NCBI GenBank assembly: GCA_002205125.1
Contig: NIOE01000007.1
Location: 372,001-436,000, forward strand
Length of the DNA stretch: 64,000 bases
Direction of reading: 5' to 3'
Source of the DNA: Roseateles noduli
Lineage (GTDB): Bacteria > Pseudomonadota > Gammaproteobacteria > Burkholderiales > Burkholderiaceae_C
Shown here: piece by piece, positions 29,479 through 37,915 of the stretch
How positions within the stretch are numbered: position 1 is the stretch's first letter
How the letters are laid out: each line of letters starts with the position of its first letter
Made by a program: the position numbers and the translations under genes
The notes under the pieces: generated by a model
What the model was told of the DNA's origin: nothing
What the model saw: the letters and a program-made list of their open reading frames with translations, nothing else
The model's database searches: none

Positions 29479-30225
29479 ATGAAGAACAACAACGATTCCA
29501 ACGACACCGTCCTGGTGACCGGCTCCAGCCGGGGCATCGGGCGCGCGGTGGCGCTGCGCCTGGCGCGCGACGGGTACGACGTGGTGGTGCACTGCCGCAG
29601 CCGCGTCGAGGAAGCCGAGGCCGTCGCGGCCGAGATCGCCGCGCTGGGCCGCCAGGCCCGCGTGCTGCAGTTCGACGTCGCCGACCGCGAGGCCGCGTCG
29701 ACCGCGCTGCTGGCCGACGTCGAGGCGCACGGCTGCTACTACGGCGTCGTCTGCAACGCCGGCATCGCCCGCGACGGCGCCTTCCCGGCGCTCAGCGGCG
29801 AGGACTGGGACCAGGTCATCCACACCAACCTGGACGCGTTCTACAACGTGCTGCATCCGCTGACGATGCCGCTGGTGCGCCGTCGCAGGCCGGGCCGCAT
29901 CGTGACGCTGGCCTCGGTGTCGGGCGTCATGGGCAACCGGGGTCAGGTGAATTACAGCGCCAGCAAGGCCGGTATCATCGGCGCCACCAAGGCGCTGGCG
30001 GTCGAACTGGCCAGCCGGCAGATCACGGTGAACTGCGTCGCACCCGGCCTGATCGCCACCGAGATGGTGGACGAGCGGATCCTGGAGGAAGCGATGAAGC
30101 TGATCCCGGCGCAGCGCGTCGGGACGCCGGAGGAGGTGGCCGCCACGGTGGCCTTCCTGATGGGCAAGGATGCGGCCTACATCACCCGGCAGGTGATCTC
30201 GGTCAACGGAGGAATGGTGGGATGA
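29479..30225 (+). CDS. 3-ketoacyl-ACP reductase, FabG-type (ApeQ-like)
   Basis: A 248-residue short-chain dehydrogenase: NADP-binding TGSSRGIGRAVALRLARDG, CNAGIARDGAF, catalytic S146 (ASVSG), Y159 and K163 (YSASK), and PGLIATEM. Reduces the 3-keto group after each condensation. It is preceded by a 74-base gap, the largest inside the PKS core, and its TGA overlaps the next ATG. Confidence 0.95.
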   Translation: MKNNNDSNDTVLVTGSSRGIGRAVALRLARDGYDVVVHCRSRVEEAEAVAAEIAALGRQARVLQFDVADREAASTALLADVEAHGCYYGVVCNAGIARDGAFPALSGEDWDQVIHTNLDAFYNVLHPLTMPLVRRRRPGRIVTLASVSGVMGNRGQVNYSASKAGIIGATKALAVELASRQITVNCVAPGLIATEMVDERILEEAMKLIPAQRVGTPEEVAATVAFLMGKDAAYITRQVISVNGGMVG

Positions 30226-31451
30226 GGCGCGTCGTCGTCACGGGCATTGGGGCGATCAGCCCGCTGGGCTGCGATTGGACCTCGGTGCTGGCGCACCTGC
30301 GCAGCAAACGCAACGCCGTCCAGCACATCGACGAGTGGGACGAGTACGAGGGCCTGAACACCCGCGTCGGCGTGCCCGCCGCGCCGTTCCACCTGGACCC
30401 CGTCCGCTACAACCGCAAGGCCACGCGCAGCATGGGGCGCGTCGCGCTGATGGCGGTGCGCGCCAGCGAGATGGCGCTGGAGCAGGCCGGCCTGCTCAAC
30501 GATCCGGTGCTCAAGGGCGGCAAGGTGGGCGTGTCCTACGGCTCGTCGGCCGGCACGCCCAAGGCCATCGGCGACTTCGGCCGCATGCTGCTGGAGAAGA
30601 GCACCGAGGGCATCAACGCCACGACCTACATCAAGATGATGTCGCACACGGCGCCGGTGAACATCGGCGTGAGCTTCGGCCTGACTGGCCGCGTGGTGAC
30701 GACCAGCAGCGCCTGCACCTCGGGCAGCCAGGGTCTGGGTTACGCCTACGAGATGATCCGCAGCGGCCAGCAGATCGCGATGCTGGCCGGCGGCGCGGAG
30801 GAGCTCGATGCCACCGAGGCGGCGGTCTTCGACACGCTGTTCGCCACCAGCGTGAAGCACAACGACAGCCCGTCGCTGACGCCGCGGCCCTTCGACGTCC
30901 AGCGCGACGGCCTGGTGCTGGGCGAGGGCGCCTGCACCTTCGTGCTGGAGGACTACGAGCACGCGAAGGCGCGCGGCGCGACGATGCTGGCCGAGGTGAT
31001 CGGTTTCGGCACCAACAGCGACGGCTGCCACGTCACGCAGCCCAACGCGCCGACGATGGCGCAGGCGATGCGCCTGGCGCTGGAGAGCGCCGGCCTGGAC
31101 GCCGCCGCGATCCCCTACGTCAACGCGCACGGCACCGCGACCGAGCACGGCGACGTGGCCGAGTCGCGCGCCACGAACGAGGTGTTCGGCTCCAAGGTCG
31201 CGATCTCGTCGCTGAAGAGCTACATGGGCCACACGCTGGGCGCGTGCGGCGCGCTGGAAGCGTGGATGACCATCGAGATGATGCGCGAGGGCTGGTTCGC
31301 CCCCACGCTCAACCTCACCGAGGTCGACCCGCGCTGCGGCGAGCTGGACTACCTCACCGGCGACGGCCGCGCGCTGCAGACCGACCTGGTGATGAGCAAC
31401 AACTTCGCGTTCGGCGGCATCAACACGTCGCTGATCTTCCGCCGGATCTGA
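30222..31451 (+). CDS. Beta-ketoacyl-ACP synthase (ApeR-like)
   Basis: The second complete ketosynthase, 409 residues, with triad C165 (SSACTSGSQG), H303 (HGTATEHGD) and H337 (GHTLGACG). Opens RRVVVTGIGAISPLG as in FabF. In studied APE pathways the corresponding enzyme starts or runs a separate condensation from the KS/CLF pair. It is coupled to the reductase by ATGA overlap. Confidence 0.95.
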   Translation: MRRVVVTGIGAISPLGCDWTSVLAHLRSKRNAVQHIDEWDEYEGLNTRVGVPAAPFHLDPVRYNRKATRSMGRVALMAVRASEMALEQAGLLNDPVLKGGKVGVSYGSSAGTPKAIGDFGRMLLEKSTEGINATTYIKMMSHTAPVNIGVSFGLTGRVVTTSSACTSGSQGLGYAYEMIRSGQQIAMLAGGAEELDATEAAVFDTLFATSVKHNDSPSLTPRPFDVQRDGLVLGEGACTFVLEDYEHAKARGATMLAEVIGFGTNSDGCHVTQPNAPTMAQAMRLALESAGLDAAAIPYVNAHGTATEHGDVAESRATNEVFGSKVAISSLKSYMGHTLGACGALEAWMTIEMMREGWFAPTLNLTEVDPRCGELDYLTGDGRALQTDLVMSNNFAFGGINTSLIFRRI

Positions 31452-31528
31452 GCCCGCGCGCGCGGGCCCTGGCTCACCGTCGTACCCCACCATTTCAACG
31501 ACCACAACGTCCTCCAGAAAGGGAACCC

Positions 31529-31999
31529 ATGACCACGAAGAACACGTACGCCCTCGTCCTGAAGCGCTCGCTGGCCGTCGGCGTCGCCGCGCTGGGCCTG
31601 GCCGCCGGTGCCGCGCATGCGCGCGACACGGTGCTGCAGATCCCGCTGGCGGATGTGCTGGCCATGCCCGAAGCCCAAGGCAAGCTCGACGGCTCGGTCA
31701 AGTTCTTCCTGGCCGGCGCCAAGACGCCGCGCATCGAGAAGCGCATGGGCTCGGACAGCTCCAACCAGAAGACCAACGGCGTCGGCAAGGACGACGAGTT
31801 CGGCTGCAAGTGGGCTGCGCTCAGCGCGCTGATCCAGTTCCAGAACAGCGCCAAGCGCCAGGGCGCGAACGCCGTCGTCGACCTGGTCAGCTACTACAAG
31901 AAGAACGAGACCCGGAGCGACACGACCATCGAGTGCCACGCCGGCAACGTGATCATCGGTGTCGCGCTCAAGGGCACGTACGCCAACGTCGCCAACTGA
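31529..31999 (+). CDS. Secreted small protein of the APE-associated, so-called excinuclease family (ApeA-like)
   Basis: 156 residues with a clear signal peptide ending AAHA-RD. The mature domain contains KFFLAGAKTPRIEKRMG, DEFGCKWAALSALIQFQ, AKRQGANAVVDLVSYYKKNE and HAGNVIIGVALKGTYA. It looks like the family attached to APE clusters that databases often label excinuclease ATPase subunit. No ATP-binding or DNA-repair motif is present, so that label is unjustified. The two cysteines (FGCKW, IECHA) might pair in the periplasm. Start after AGAAAGGGA. Confidence 0.8.
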   Translation: MTTKNTYALVLKRSLAVGVAALGLAAGAAHARDTVLQIPLADVLAMPEAQGKLDGSVKFFLAGAKTPRIEKRMGSDSSNQKTNGVGKDDEFGCKWAALSALIQFQNSAKRQGANAVVDLVSYYKKNETRSDTTIECHAGNVIIGVALKGTYANVAN

Positions 32000-32012
32000 C
32001 CGGAGTGACGGC

Positions 32013-32420
32013 ATGAAGCGTTTCCTGATTGCCGCCGCGCTGATCGCGGCCACCACGCTGTCGCAGGCGCGCGATTCCGTGCCGATGGTGACGCCCGAGC
32101 GTGCCACCATCACCAACATCGACGGCCGGACGCCCGGGGTCGAGCTCATGAGGAAGTCCATCGTCGAGGGCAGCGCCAAGCGCGGCTGGCGGCCGGGCAA
32201 GGAAGAACCCGGTCGGATCGAGCTCGTCTACACGAAGGACAACGGCCGCATCGAGTGCGTCATCGCCGTGGCCTACGACGCGGACAGCCTGCAGATGAGC
32301 TATGTGTCCAGCCGCGAGCTGGGCTATGAGGTCAAGGACGGCGTCCCCCAGATCCATCCCAACTACAACAAGTGGCTGCCGTCCCTGACCAAGGACATCC
32401 AGGCCGCGGCGCGCCGCTGA
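32013..32420 (+). CDS. Hypothetical secreted protein
   Basis: 135 residues; I do not recognise the family. A signal peptide (KRFLIAAALIAATTLSQA-RD) is followed by a small mixed alpha/beta domain with ELMRKSIVEGSAKRGWRPG, IECVIAVAYDADSLQMSYVSSRELGYE and a C-terminal YNKWLPSLTKDIQ. The last segment recalls small lipoprotein-like stress proteins whose genes end with a Y-N-x-W-x-x-x-L motif. It lies 13 bases after the ApeA-like gene, so it is probably part of the same transcript. Confidence 0.75.
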   Translation: MKRFLIAAALIAATTLSQARDSVPMVTPERATITNIDGRTPGVELMRKSIVEGSAKRGWRPGKEEPGRIELVYTKDNGRIECVIAVAYDADSLQMSYVSSRELGYEVKDGVPQIHPNYNKWLPSLTKDIQAAARR

Positions 32421-32475
32421 GCGCGCGACGTTTTCGTTTTCTCAACCACAACAACGACTTTTCAGGGAGTTCTCC

Positions 32476-33078
32476 ATGCGTCGTCATTTCCTTCGCGTCT
32501 TCGCGATCGCCGGCCTGATGGGCCTTGCCGCCCTGCAGGGCTGCGCCACCCGGGTCAAGGCCACCGCGCTCGACAACCCGCCGCCCACGGAAGCCTTCAA
32601 GGCCTACGGCCGCATCGAGGTGCAGCCGCTGCGCGTGGCGGACGGCATCAAGGCCAGCCCGGCGGGCGTGGCCAAGATCCAGGAGAACCTGACCAAGGAT
32701 CTGTCCAACGCGCTGCCCGAGTGGAATGCCGGCCCGGACAACGGCCGCAAGCTGACCATCCTGCCGGTGCTCGAGCAGCTGCAGTTCACGCACGGCGCCA
32801 AGCGCATCCTGCTGGGCCCGCTGGCCGGCAGCTCGGGCGTGCTGCTGCGTCTGCGCATCGTCGACGACAAGGGCCGCGTGGTCGCGACGCCGGAGTTCTT
32901 CCAGCGCGCCGACGCCATGGCCGCCGGCTTCGTGATGGGCGTGCATGACAACATCATGCTGACCCGCGTCGCCAACCTGGCCAGCGGCTACGTGCTGGCG
33001 AACTACAGCGTCGCCAAGGGCGGCCCGACCGGCGCGGACGACAAGGCGCTCGCCCCCGCCACCGCCACCGCCAAGTGA
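32476..33078 (+). CDS. Lipoprotein, DUF4410-like
   Basis: A 200-residue predicted lipoprotein: lipobox LQGC with C23. The mature part contains YGRIEVQPLRVADGI, DLSNALPEW, TILPVLEQLQFTHGAKRILLG, LLRLRIVDDKGRVVATPEF and a Gly/Ala-rich stretch. This order (low-complexity lipid tail, strand with V-x-P, then R-x-x-x-G-x-x-A-G, then D-x-x-G) resembles DUF4410 lipoproteins. Function is unknown; context suggests an envelope role with the pigment. Ribosome site CAGGGAG. Confidence 0.75.
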   Translation: MRRHFLRVFAIAGLMGLAALQGCATRVKATALDNPPPTEAFKAYGRIEVQPLRVADGIKASPAGVAKIQENLTKDLSNALPEWNAGPDNGRKLTILPVLEQLQFTHGAKRILLGPLAGSSGVLLRLRIVDDKGRVVATPEFFQRADAMAAGFVMGVHDNIMLTRVANLASGYVLANYSVAKGGPTGADDKALAPATATAK

Positions 33079-33839
33079 CGAGGATGGCGGCACGCGGTCA
33101 AAGTCGCGTGTCGCCGCCGTTCCTTCGCCTGGCATTGACGACGCGGGCCGGCCTGTCCGGTCCGCCGTTGTCCGCCGAGGACCTGCTGCCGGGTGAACGC
33201 ACCCGGCTCGCGGGTCTGAAGCTCGACGACGCGCGGGAGCGCTTCGTCCAGGGACGCCGGCTGCTGCGGCAGCTGACGGACCATCCTCCCGACATCGATG
33301 CCCACGGGCGCAGCACGCTGCCGTCCGGGCACGTCAATCTTTCCCACAGCGGCGACTGGCTGTTCGCCGGCGGCTGCGCGCTGCCGATCGGCGTCGACCT
33401 CGAAGTCCTGCGACCCCGCCGCGGCGACTTGCTCGCGCTGGCGCGGCAGGTGCACGGGGACGCGCAATGCGCGGAGATCGAGCGTCTGCGGATCCTCGGC
33501 CGCGACGACGATGCGCTCGCGGTCTTCTACGGTTGGTGGACGCTCAAGGAAGCATGGCTGAAGTGCCGGGGGCGCGGACTCGACTTCGCGCAGATGCGTG
33601 CGCTCGATTTCCATCCGCTCGGCGATGTCGGCGCGTGGGTCGATCCCGGTGTCGATCCCGAAGCCGATGCGCCTCGCGCGGACTGCGCCTGCGCCCGCCT
33701 GGAAGGCCCCGGCCTGATGCTCGCTGTCGTCATCGATCCGGGTCTCGCGGGGCGCGGCCTGCGCCCGGATGACCTTCCCGACGCGATGGCCGGCGAGCCG
33801 TTGCGCTGGCAACTCCTAGAATCGCGGCCCTCCGCCTGA
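33075..33839 (+). CDS. 4'-phosphopantetheinyl transferase (Sfp/AcpT type)
   Basis: 254 residues with the Sfp-type motifs in order: LSHSGDW, GVDLE (magnesium ligands D108 and E110) and WWTLKEAWLK (E159 and K163). It should convert the two apo-ACPs of the cluster to holo form by transferring phosphopantetheine from CoA to S41 and S39. GTG 33075 overlaps the preceding TGA and is preferred for coupling; ATG 33084 is possible but its GAGG is too close. It is the last gene of the pigment cluster. Confidence 0.92.
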   Translation: MTRMAARGQSRVSPPFLRLALTTRAGLSGPPLSAEDLLPGERTRLAGLKLDDARERFVQGRRLLRQLTDHPPDIDAHGRSTLPSGHVNLSHSGDWLFAGGCALPIGVDLEVLRPRRGDLLALARQVHGDAQCAEIERLRILGRDDDALAVFYGWWTLKEAWLKCRGRGLDFAQMRALDFHPLGDVGAWVDPGVDPEADAPRADCACARLEGPGLMLAVVIDPGLAGRGLRPDDLPDAMAGEPLRWQLLESRPSA

Positions 33840-33853
33840 AGTTGTTGCCGCCC

Positions 33854-34699
33854 ATGTCCACCCCGATCGCCATCACCCGTCACCAGGGTCTCGAAGCCCT
33901 TGAACTCCGCGCCCCCGGCGGCGCCCGCGCGACGCTGCTGCTGCACGGCGCCCATCTGGTGTCGTGGGTGCCTGCCGGCGCCGATGAGCAGCTCTTCCTG
34001 TCTCCGAAGAGCGCCTTCGCCACCGGCCAGGCGATCCGCGGCGGCGTGCCGGTGATCTTTCCGCAGTTCTCGACCCGCGGCCCGCTGCAGCGCCACGGCT
34101 TCGCGCGCGGCAAGCCCTGGCAGCTGGTCAGCGCCGAGTCGGGCAAGGAGGACGCGCTCGCCGTCCTGCGCCTGACCGACGACAACGCCACCCGCATGGT
34201 CTGGCCGCACGCCTTCGAGGCCGAGATCAGCATCCGCATCGCCGGCCGCGCGCTGCAGATCGAGCTCGCCTGCGAGAACAAGGGCGACGCGCCGCTGAGC
34301 TTCACCGCGGCGCTGCACACCTACCTGCGGCTGACGCAGATCATGTCGGCGTCGGTGCAGGGGCTGTCCGGTCTGGCGTACTGGGACGCGACCGCCGAGC
34401 GCGCCGGCACCCAGCACGAGGACCTGCTGCGCCTGGACGGCGAGACGGACCGCATCTACCAGGACGCCAAGCACGACCTGACCCTGCGCGACGGCGACCG
34501 CCGTGTGGCGATCCGCCAGCAGGGCTTCACGGACGTGGTGGTCTGGAATCCGGGCCAGGCCAAGGGCGACGCGCTGGCCGACATGCCCGAAGGCGGCTGG
34601 AAGCAGATGCTGTGCGTCGAGGCCGCGCAGGTGCTCAAGCCGATCGAACTGCCGCCGGGCGAGACCTGGGCGGGGATGCAGACGCTGGAACTGCTCTGA
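33854..34699 (+). CDS. D-hexose-6-phosphate mutarotase (YeaD-like aldose 1-epimerase)
   Basis: A 281-residue galactose-mutarotase-fold protein: LLHGAHLVSWVPAG, LFLSPKSAF, IRGGVPVIFPQF, HGFARGKPWQL (general acid His) and VVWNPGQAKGDALADM, with the catalytic Glu in MLCVEAAQV. Family members interconvert anomers of hexose 6-phosphates. TAGAAT at 33817-33822, inside the 3' end of the PPTase gene, may be its -10. Confidence 0.92.
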   Translation: MSTPIAITRHQGLEALELRAPGGARATLLLHGAHLVSWVPAGADEQLFLSPKSAFATGQAIRGGVPVIFPQFSTRGPLQRHGFARGKPWQLVSAESGKEDALAVLRLTDDNATRMVWPHAFEAEISIRIAGRALQIELACENKGDAPLSFTAALHTYLRLTQIMSASVQGLSGLAYWDATAERAGTQHEDLLRLDGETDRIYQDAKHDLTLRDGDRRVAIRQQGFTDVVVWNPGQAKGDALADMPEGGWKQMLCVEAAQVLKPIELPPGETWAGMQTLELL

Positions 34700-34705
34700 G
34701 CCTGC

Positions 34706-34726
34706 GCCGCCGGATCGGCGGCCAGG
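34706..34726 (+). terminator. Stem-loop after the mutarotase gene
   Basis: GCCGCCG/CGGCGGC with a 3-base loop (34706-34722), extended by CCTG/CAGG around one bulge. There is no T-run; possible weak terminator. Confidence 0.35.
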
Positions 34727-34765
34727 CGCGGTAAGCTGGCCCGTCCTTCACTGCACGGAGCCCGC

Positions 34766-35560
34766 ATGGCCGGAAAGAAGTCGAAGAGCGGCAAGCTGTC
34801 CAAGTCGGAGTACCTGGAGCGGCTGCAGCCGATGCAGGTCGAGCTCAACAACCTCGGGCGCTGGCTGCAGCACACGCGCAAGCGGCTGCTGGTCATCGTG
34901 GAGGGGCGGGACACCGCCGGCAAGGGCGGCGTCATCAGCGCGATCTCCGAGACCCTGAGCCCGCGCCAGTGCCGCACCGTCGCGCTGGGCAAGCCCAGCG
35001 AGCGCGAGCAGGGCGAGTGGTACTTCCAGCGCTACCTGACCCACCTGCCGGCGGCCGGCGAGATCGTGCTCTTCGATCGCAGCTGGTACAACCGCGCCGG
35101 CGTCGAGGCGGTGATGGGCTTCTGCACGCCGCAGCAGACCAAGGACTTCCTGAAGCAGGCGCCGGAGCTGGAGCGCCTGCTGGTCGACGACGGCCTGCTC
35201 CTCTTCAAGTACTGGCTGACGGTGGATCAGCAGCAGCAGGAAGAGCGCTTCGCCGAGCGCGCGGAGGATCCGCTCAAGCAGTGGAAGCTGTCGCCGATCG
35301 ACCTGGAGGCGCGCCAGCATTACGAGGACTACGGCCGCGCGCGCGACCGCATGCTGGAACACACGCACACCAAGCAGGCGCCGTGGACGCTGGTGGATTT
35401 CAACGATCAGCGGCGCGGCCGGCTGACGCTGATCCGCCATCTGCTGGACCACCTGCCGGATGTGAGCGTGCCGGCCAAGGAACTCGAGTTCCCGCCGGTC
35501 GCCGGCGGCCTCAAGGAAGAGCGCTTCGGCTGGAAGCTCAAGCCGATCAAGAGCTTCTGA
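34766..35560 (+). CDS. ppk2: Polyphosphate kinase 2 family protein
   Basis: A 264-residue class I-type PPK2: Walker A VEGRDTAGKGG, Walker B/lid region LFDRSWYNRAGVE, and FKYWLTVDQQQQ. It transfers phosphate between polyphosphate and nucleoside (di)phosphates. Single-domain length excludes the duplicated AMP-specific type. The N-terminus is lysine-rich. The ATG follows CGGAG, with TAAGCT as a possible -10 upstream. Confidence 0.93.
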   Translation: MAGKKSKSGKLSKSEYLERLQPMQVELNNLGRWLQHTRKRLLVIVEGRDTAGKGGVISAISETLSPRQCRTVALGKPSEREQGEWYFQRYLTHLPAAGEIVLFDRSWYNRAGVEAVMGFCTPQQTKDFLKQAPELERLLVDDGLLLFKYWLTVDQQQQEERFAERAEDPLKQWKLSPIDLEARQHYEDYGRARDRMLEHTHTKQAPWTLVDFNDQRRGRLTLIRHLLDHLPDVSVPAKELEFPPVAGGLKEERFGWKLKPIKSF

Positions 35561-35563
35561 GGG

Positions 35564-36112
35564 CTACAGCACGACGACGGCGTCGGGCAATTCGTTGCGC
35601 GGCACGCTGCCGGCCTCGGGCGGGAAGTGCTGCGCCAGCAGCGCTTCCACCGCGCGGATCGCTTCCACCAGTCCCTGTTCGAACTGCCCGCCGCGCAGCG
35701 ACTGCCGCAGTCCGTCGACGATGGGTTGCCACTGCGCCGCGCTGACGCGCCGGTTCAGCCCGCGGTCCGCGACGATCTCGATCGCATGTTCCGCGAGCAG
35801 CAGATAGATGAGCACGCCGTTGTTGTGCTCGGTGTCCCACACGCGCAGCTTGCCGAACAGCGCCAGCGCGCGCTGCCGCGCCGTCAGACCGCGCCACAGG
35901 TAGCTGATCGGCAGGCTGGCCTCCACGCACAGGCGGATCTCGCCGGCGTGGCTCAGCTCGCTCTCCGTCACCCGCGCGGACAGCCGCGCCAGCGCCGCCG
36001 CCGGCAGCACGCGCCGCACGTCGGCCTCGTCCCAGAAACGGTGGCGGAAGAAGCGTCCCAGCCGGCTCGTATCGCCGGCACGGCGGACCTCGTGATCGCT
36101 CGGTCGCTCCAT
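35564..36112 (-). CDS. TPM-domain protein, short form
   Basis: A 182-residue protein with a TPM (TLP18.3/Psb32/MOLO-1) fold, seen as VTESELSHAGEIRLCVEAS, AFGKLRVWDTEHNNGVLIYLLLAEH-like segment (here ALFGKLRVWDTEHNNGV) and ADRGLNRRVSAAQW. It lacks a signal peptide and the Gly-rich tail of its neighbour. The ATG overlaps the stop of the upstream TPM gene; the third gene of a LemA-TPM-TPM operon. Such pairs occur in many bacteria and act at the envelope, but the function is unclear. Confidence 0.88.
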   Translation of the reverse strand: MERPSDHEVRRAGDTSRLGRFFRHRFWDEADVRRVLPAAALARLSARVTESELSHAGEIRLCVEASLPISYLWRGLTARQRALALFGKLRVWDTEHNNGVLIYLLLAEHAIEIVADRGLNRRVSAAQWQPIVDGLRQSLRGGQFEQGLVEAIRAVEALLAQHFPPEAGSVPRNELPDAVVVL

Positions 36113-37101
36113 CACCAGTCTCCCGAAGCGCCGCCGCCGCCGAAGTCGCCGCCGCCGCCGGAGGAGAACCCACCCCCGTCGCTGCCGCCACCCCAACTGC
36201 CGCCGCCATCACCACCGCCGCCGCCCCAGATGATCGGCGGCACGATGCCACCCGAGCTGTGGGCGCTGCGCCGATAGCCGGCGTAGGACGGACTCGCGCT
36301 GCGCCGTCGCGCCGCGCCGATGCCCAGCACGCCGACCAGGATCAGTGACGCGACCGCCGCGCCGGCGCCCAGCAGCAGGCTGTTGCTCAGCCCCCAGCCG
36401 ATGGCACCCGCGCCGACGCCGGTGAACAGGCTGCCGACCTTGCGGCCGAAGATGGACGTCAGCACCGCACCCACCAGCGGCACGGCGAGGAACGCGATCA
36501 TCGCGATCTCGCCGATGTCGATGTTGTGCCCGCCGGACTTGGCGGGTCGCTGCGTCGGCGCCGGCAGATGCTCGCCGCGGATGCGCGCCTGCAGCGAGTC
36601 GATCGCGCGGTTCAATCCGCCGGCGTAGTCGCCGGCCTTGAACGCGGGCGTGATGTCGCGCTCGATGATCTGCCGCGCGGCGAGGTCGGGCACCGCGCCT
36701 TCCAGCGCCTTGGACGTCTGGATGTTGATGCGCCGGTCGTCCTTCGCGACGACGATCAGCAGCCCGTCGCCGACGTCGCGTCGGCCGATCTTCCACTGGT
36801 CGCCGAGACGTTGCGCGAACGCGGCGATGTCCTCCGGCGCGGTCGTGCGCACCATCAGCACGACGATCTGCGGACCGGCCTCGCGCTCGAAGGCCGCGAG
36901 CTTCGCATCCAGCGCGTCACGCTGCGCGGCGCTCAAGGTCGCCGTCTGGTCGATGACGCGACCGTTGAGCGGCGGCACCGGTTGCACGTCCTGCGCGCGC
37001 GCCCGCGGCAGCAGGCCGACGCTCATCATCAGGCCGAAGCAGAGCAGCGCGAGGAAGCGCGCCAGGTGCTGGCGCGTCAACGGAAGCGAGGCCGCCCGCA
37101 T
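36112..37101 (-). CDS. TPM-domain protein with Gly-rich tail (YgcG family)
   Basis: 329 residues: signal peptide ending RARA-QD, TPM domain ([41 protein letters not shown]), two hydrophobic segments around residues 195-275, then a Gly/Ser/Trp-rich tail with GGGGGD repeats. The tail is typical of YgcG-type proteins anchored in the inner membrane. It is encoded between LemA and a second TPM gene, and the three almost certainly work together. Confidence 0.92.
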   Translation of the reverse strand: MRAASLPLTRQHLARFLALLCFGLMMSVGLLPRARAQDVQPVPPLNGRVIDQTATLSAAQRDALDAKLAAFEREAGPQIVVLMVRTTAPEDIAAFAQRLGDQWKIGRRDVGDGLLIVVAKDDRRINIQTSKALEGAVPDLAARQIIERDITPAFKAGDYAGGLNRAIDSLQARIRGEHLPAPTQRPAKSGGHNIDIGEIAMIAFLAVPLVGAVLTSIFGRKVGSLFTGVGAGAIGWGLSNSLLLGAGAAVASLILVGVLGIGAARRRSASPSYAGYRRSAHSSGGIVPPIIWGGGGGDGGGSWGGGSDGGGFSSGGGGDFGGGGASGDW

Positions 37102-37111
37102 GCGCGGGGCC

Positions 37112-37828
37112 TCAGTTCGTCGCAGGCGAGGCCGCCGGGGCCGGCGCCGTCACGGCGGGCGCGGCCGGCTTGTCGAAGTTCACCGTCGGCGGCGCGGAGA
37201 TGGCGGCCTCGTTCTGCACGGTGAAGTTCGGCTTGGTCTCGTAGCCGAAGATCTTCGCCGTCAGGTTGGACGGGAAGCGGCGGGTCAGCACGTTGTATTC
37301 CTGCACCGACTTGATGTAACGATTGCGAGCAACGGTGATCCGGTTCTCGGTGCCTTCGAGCTGCACGCGCAGGTCGCGGAAGCCCTGGTTTGCCTGCAGC
37401 TGCGGATAGCGTTCGCTGACCACCATGAGGCGGCTCAGCGCACCGGACAGCTCGCCCTGCGCGGCCTGGAACTTCTGCAGCGCCGCCGGGTCGCGCGCCA
37501 GTTCGGGCGTGACCTGGATGCTGGTGGCCTTGGCGCGCGCCTCGACGACCTTGGTCAGCGTGTCCTGCTCGAAGCTGGCTTCGCCCTTGACCGTGTTGAC
37601 GATGTTCGGGATCAGGTCGCTGCGGCGCTGGTACTGGCTGAGCACCTCGGACCAGCTCGCGTTGACCTGCTCATCCAGGCTCTGGAACTCGTTGTAGCCG
37701 CAGCCGGTGAGCGCCATCGGCGCGCCGACGATCAACGCGGCGGCCGCGGTGGCGCGCAACCTGGCCCCCACGGTGGCGCGGACGGTGGGTTGAACGGTGT
37801 CAAGCGGACGGGACAGTGTCGAAGTCAT
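37112..37828 (-). CDS. LemA family lipoprotein
   Basis: A 238-residue LemA protein: lipobox [43 protein letters not shown], then the long helical domain and [19 protein letters not shown] Pro/Ala-rich tail ends the protein. The start is the second of two close ATGs because GGAGG lies eight bases before it. First gene of the LemA-TPM-TPM operon. Confidence 0.93.
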   Translation of the reverse strand: MTSTLSRPLDTVQPTVRATVGARLRATAAAALIVGAPMALTGCGYNEFQSLDEQVNASWSEVLSQYQRRSDLIPNIVNTVKGEASFEQDTLTKVVEARAKATSIQVTPELARDPAALQKFQAAQGELSGALSRLMVVSERYPQLQANQGFRDLRVQLEGTENRITVARNRYIKSVQEYNVLTRRFPSNLTAKIFGYETKPNFTVQNEAAISAPPTVNFDKPAAPAVTAPAPAASPATN

Positions 37829-37900
37829 CAGCGGATCCTCCATGTGCGCAGCGGCATATCGTGTGCCGCGTCCCGGAATTCAAGGGCAAGGTGGTCCGAG

Positions 37901-37906
37901 CATAAT
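37901..37906 (+). promoter_or_regulatory. -10 box of hemE
   Basis: CATAAT (5/6 to consensus) lies nine bases before the hemE ATG, giving a very short leader and no Shine-Dalgarno. TTCAAG at 37879-37884 is a weak -35 at 16 bases. Confidence 0.55.
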
Positions 37907-37915
37907 CCCGTCCCC

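Noticed and set aside
31529-31999. Annotation of the ApeA-like protein as an excinuclease ATPase subunit
   Set aside because: It is a 156-residue secreted protein with no ATP-binding motif; the label appears to be a propagated mis-annotation.
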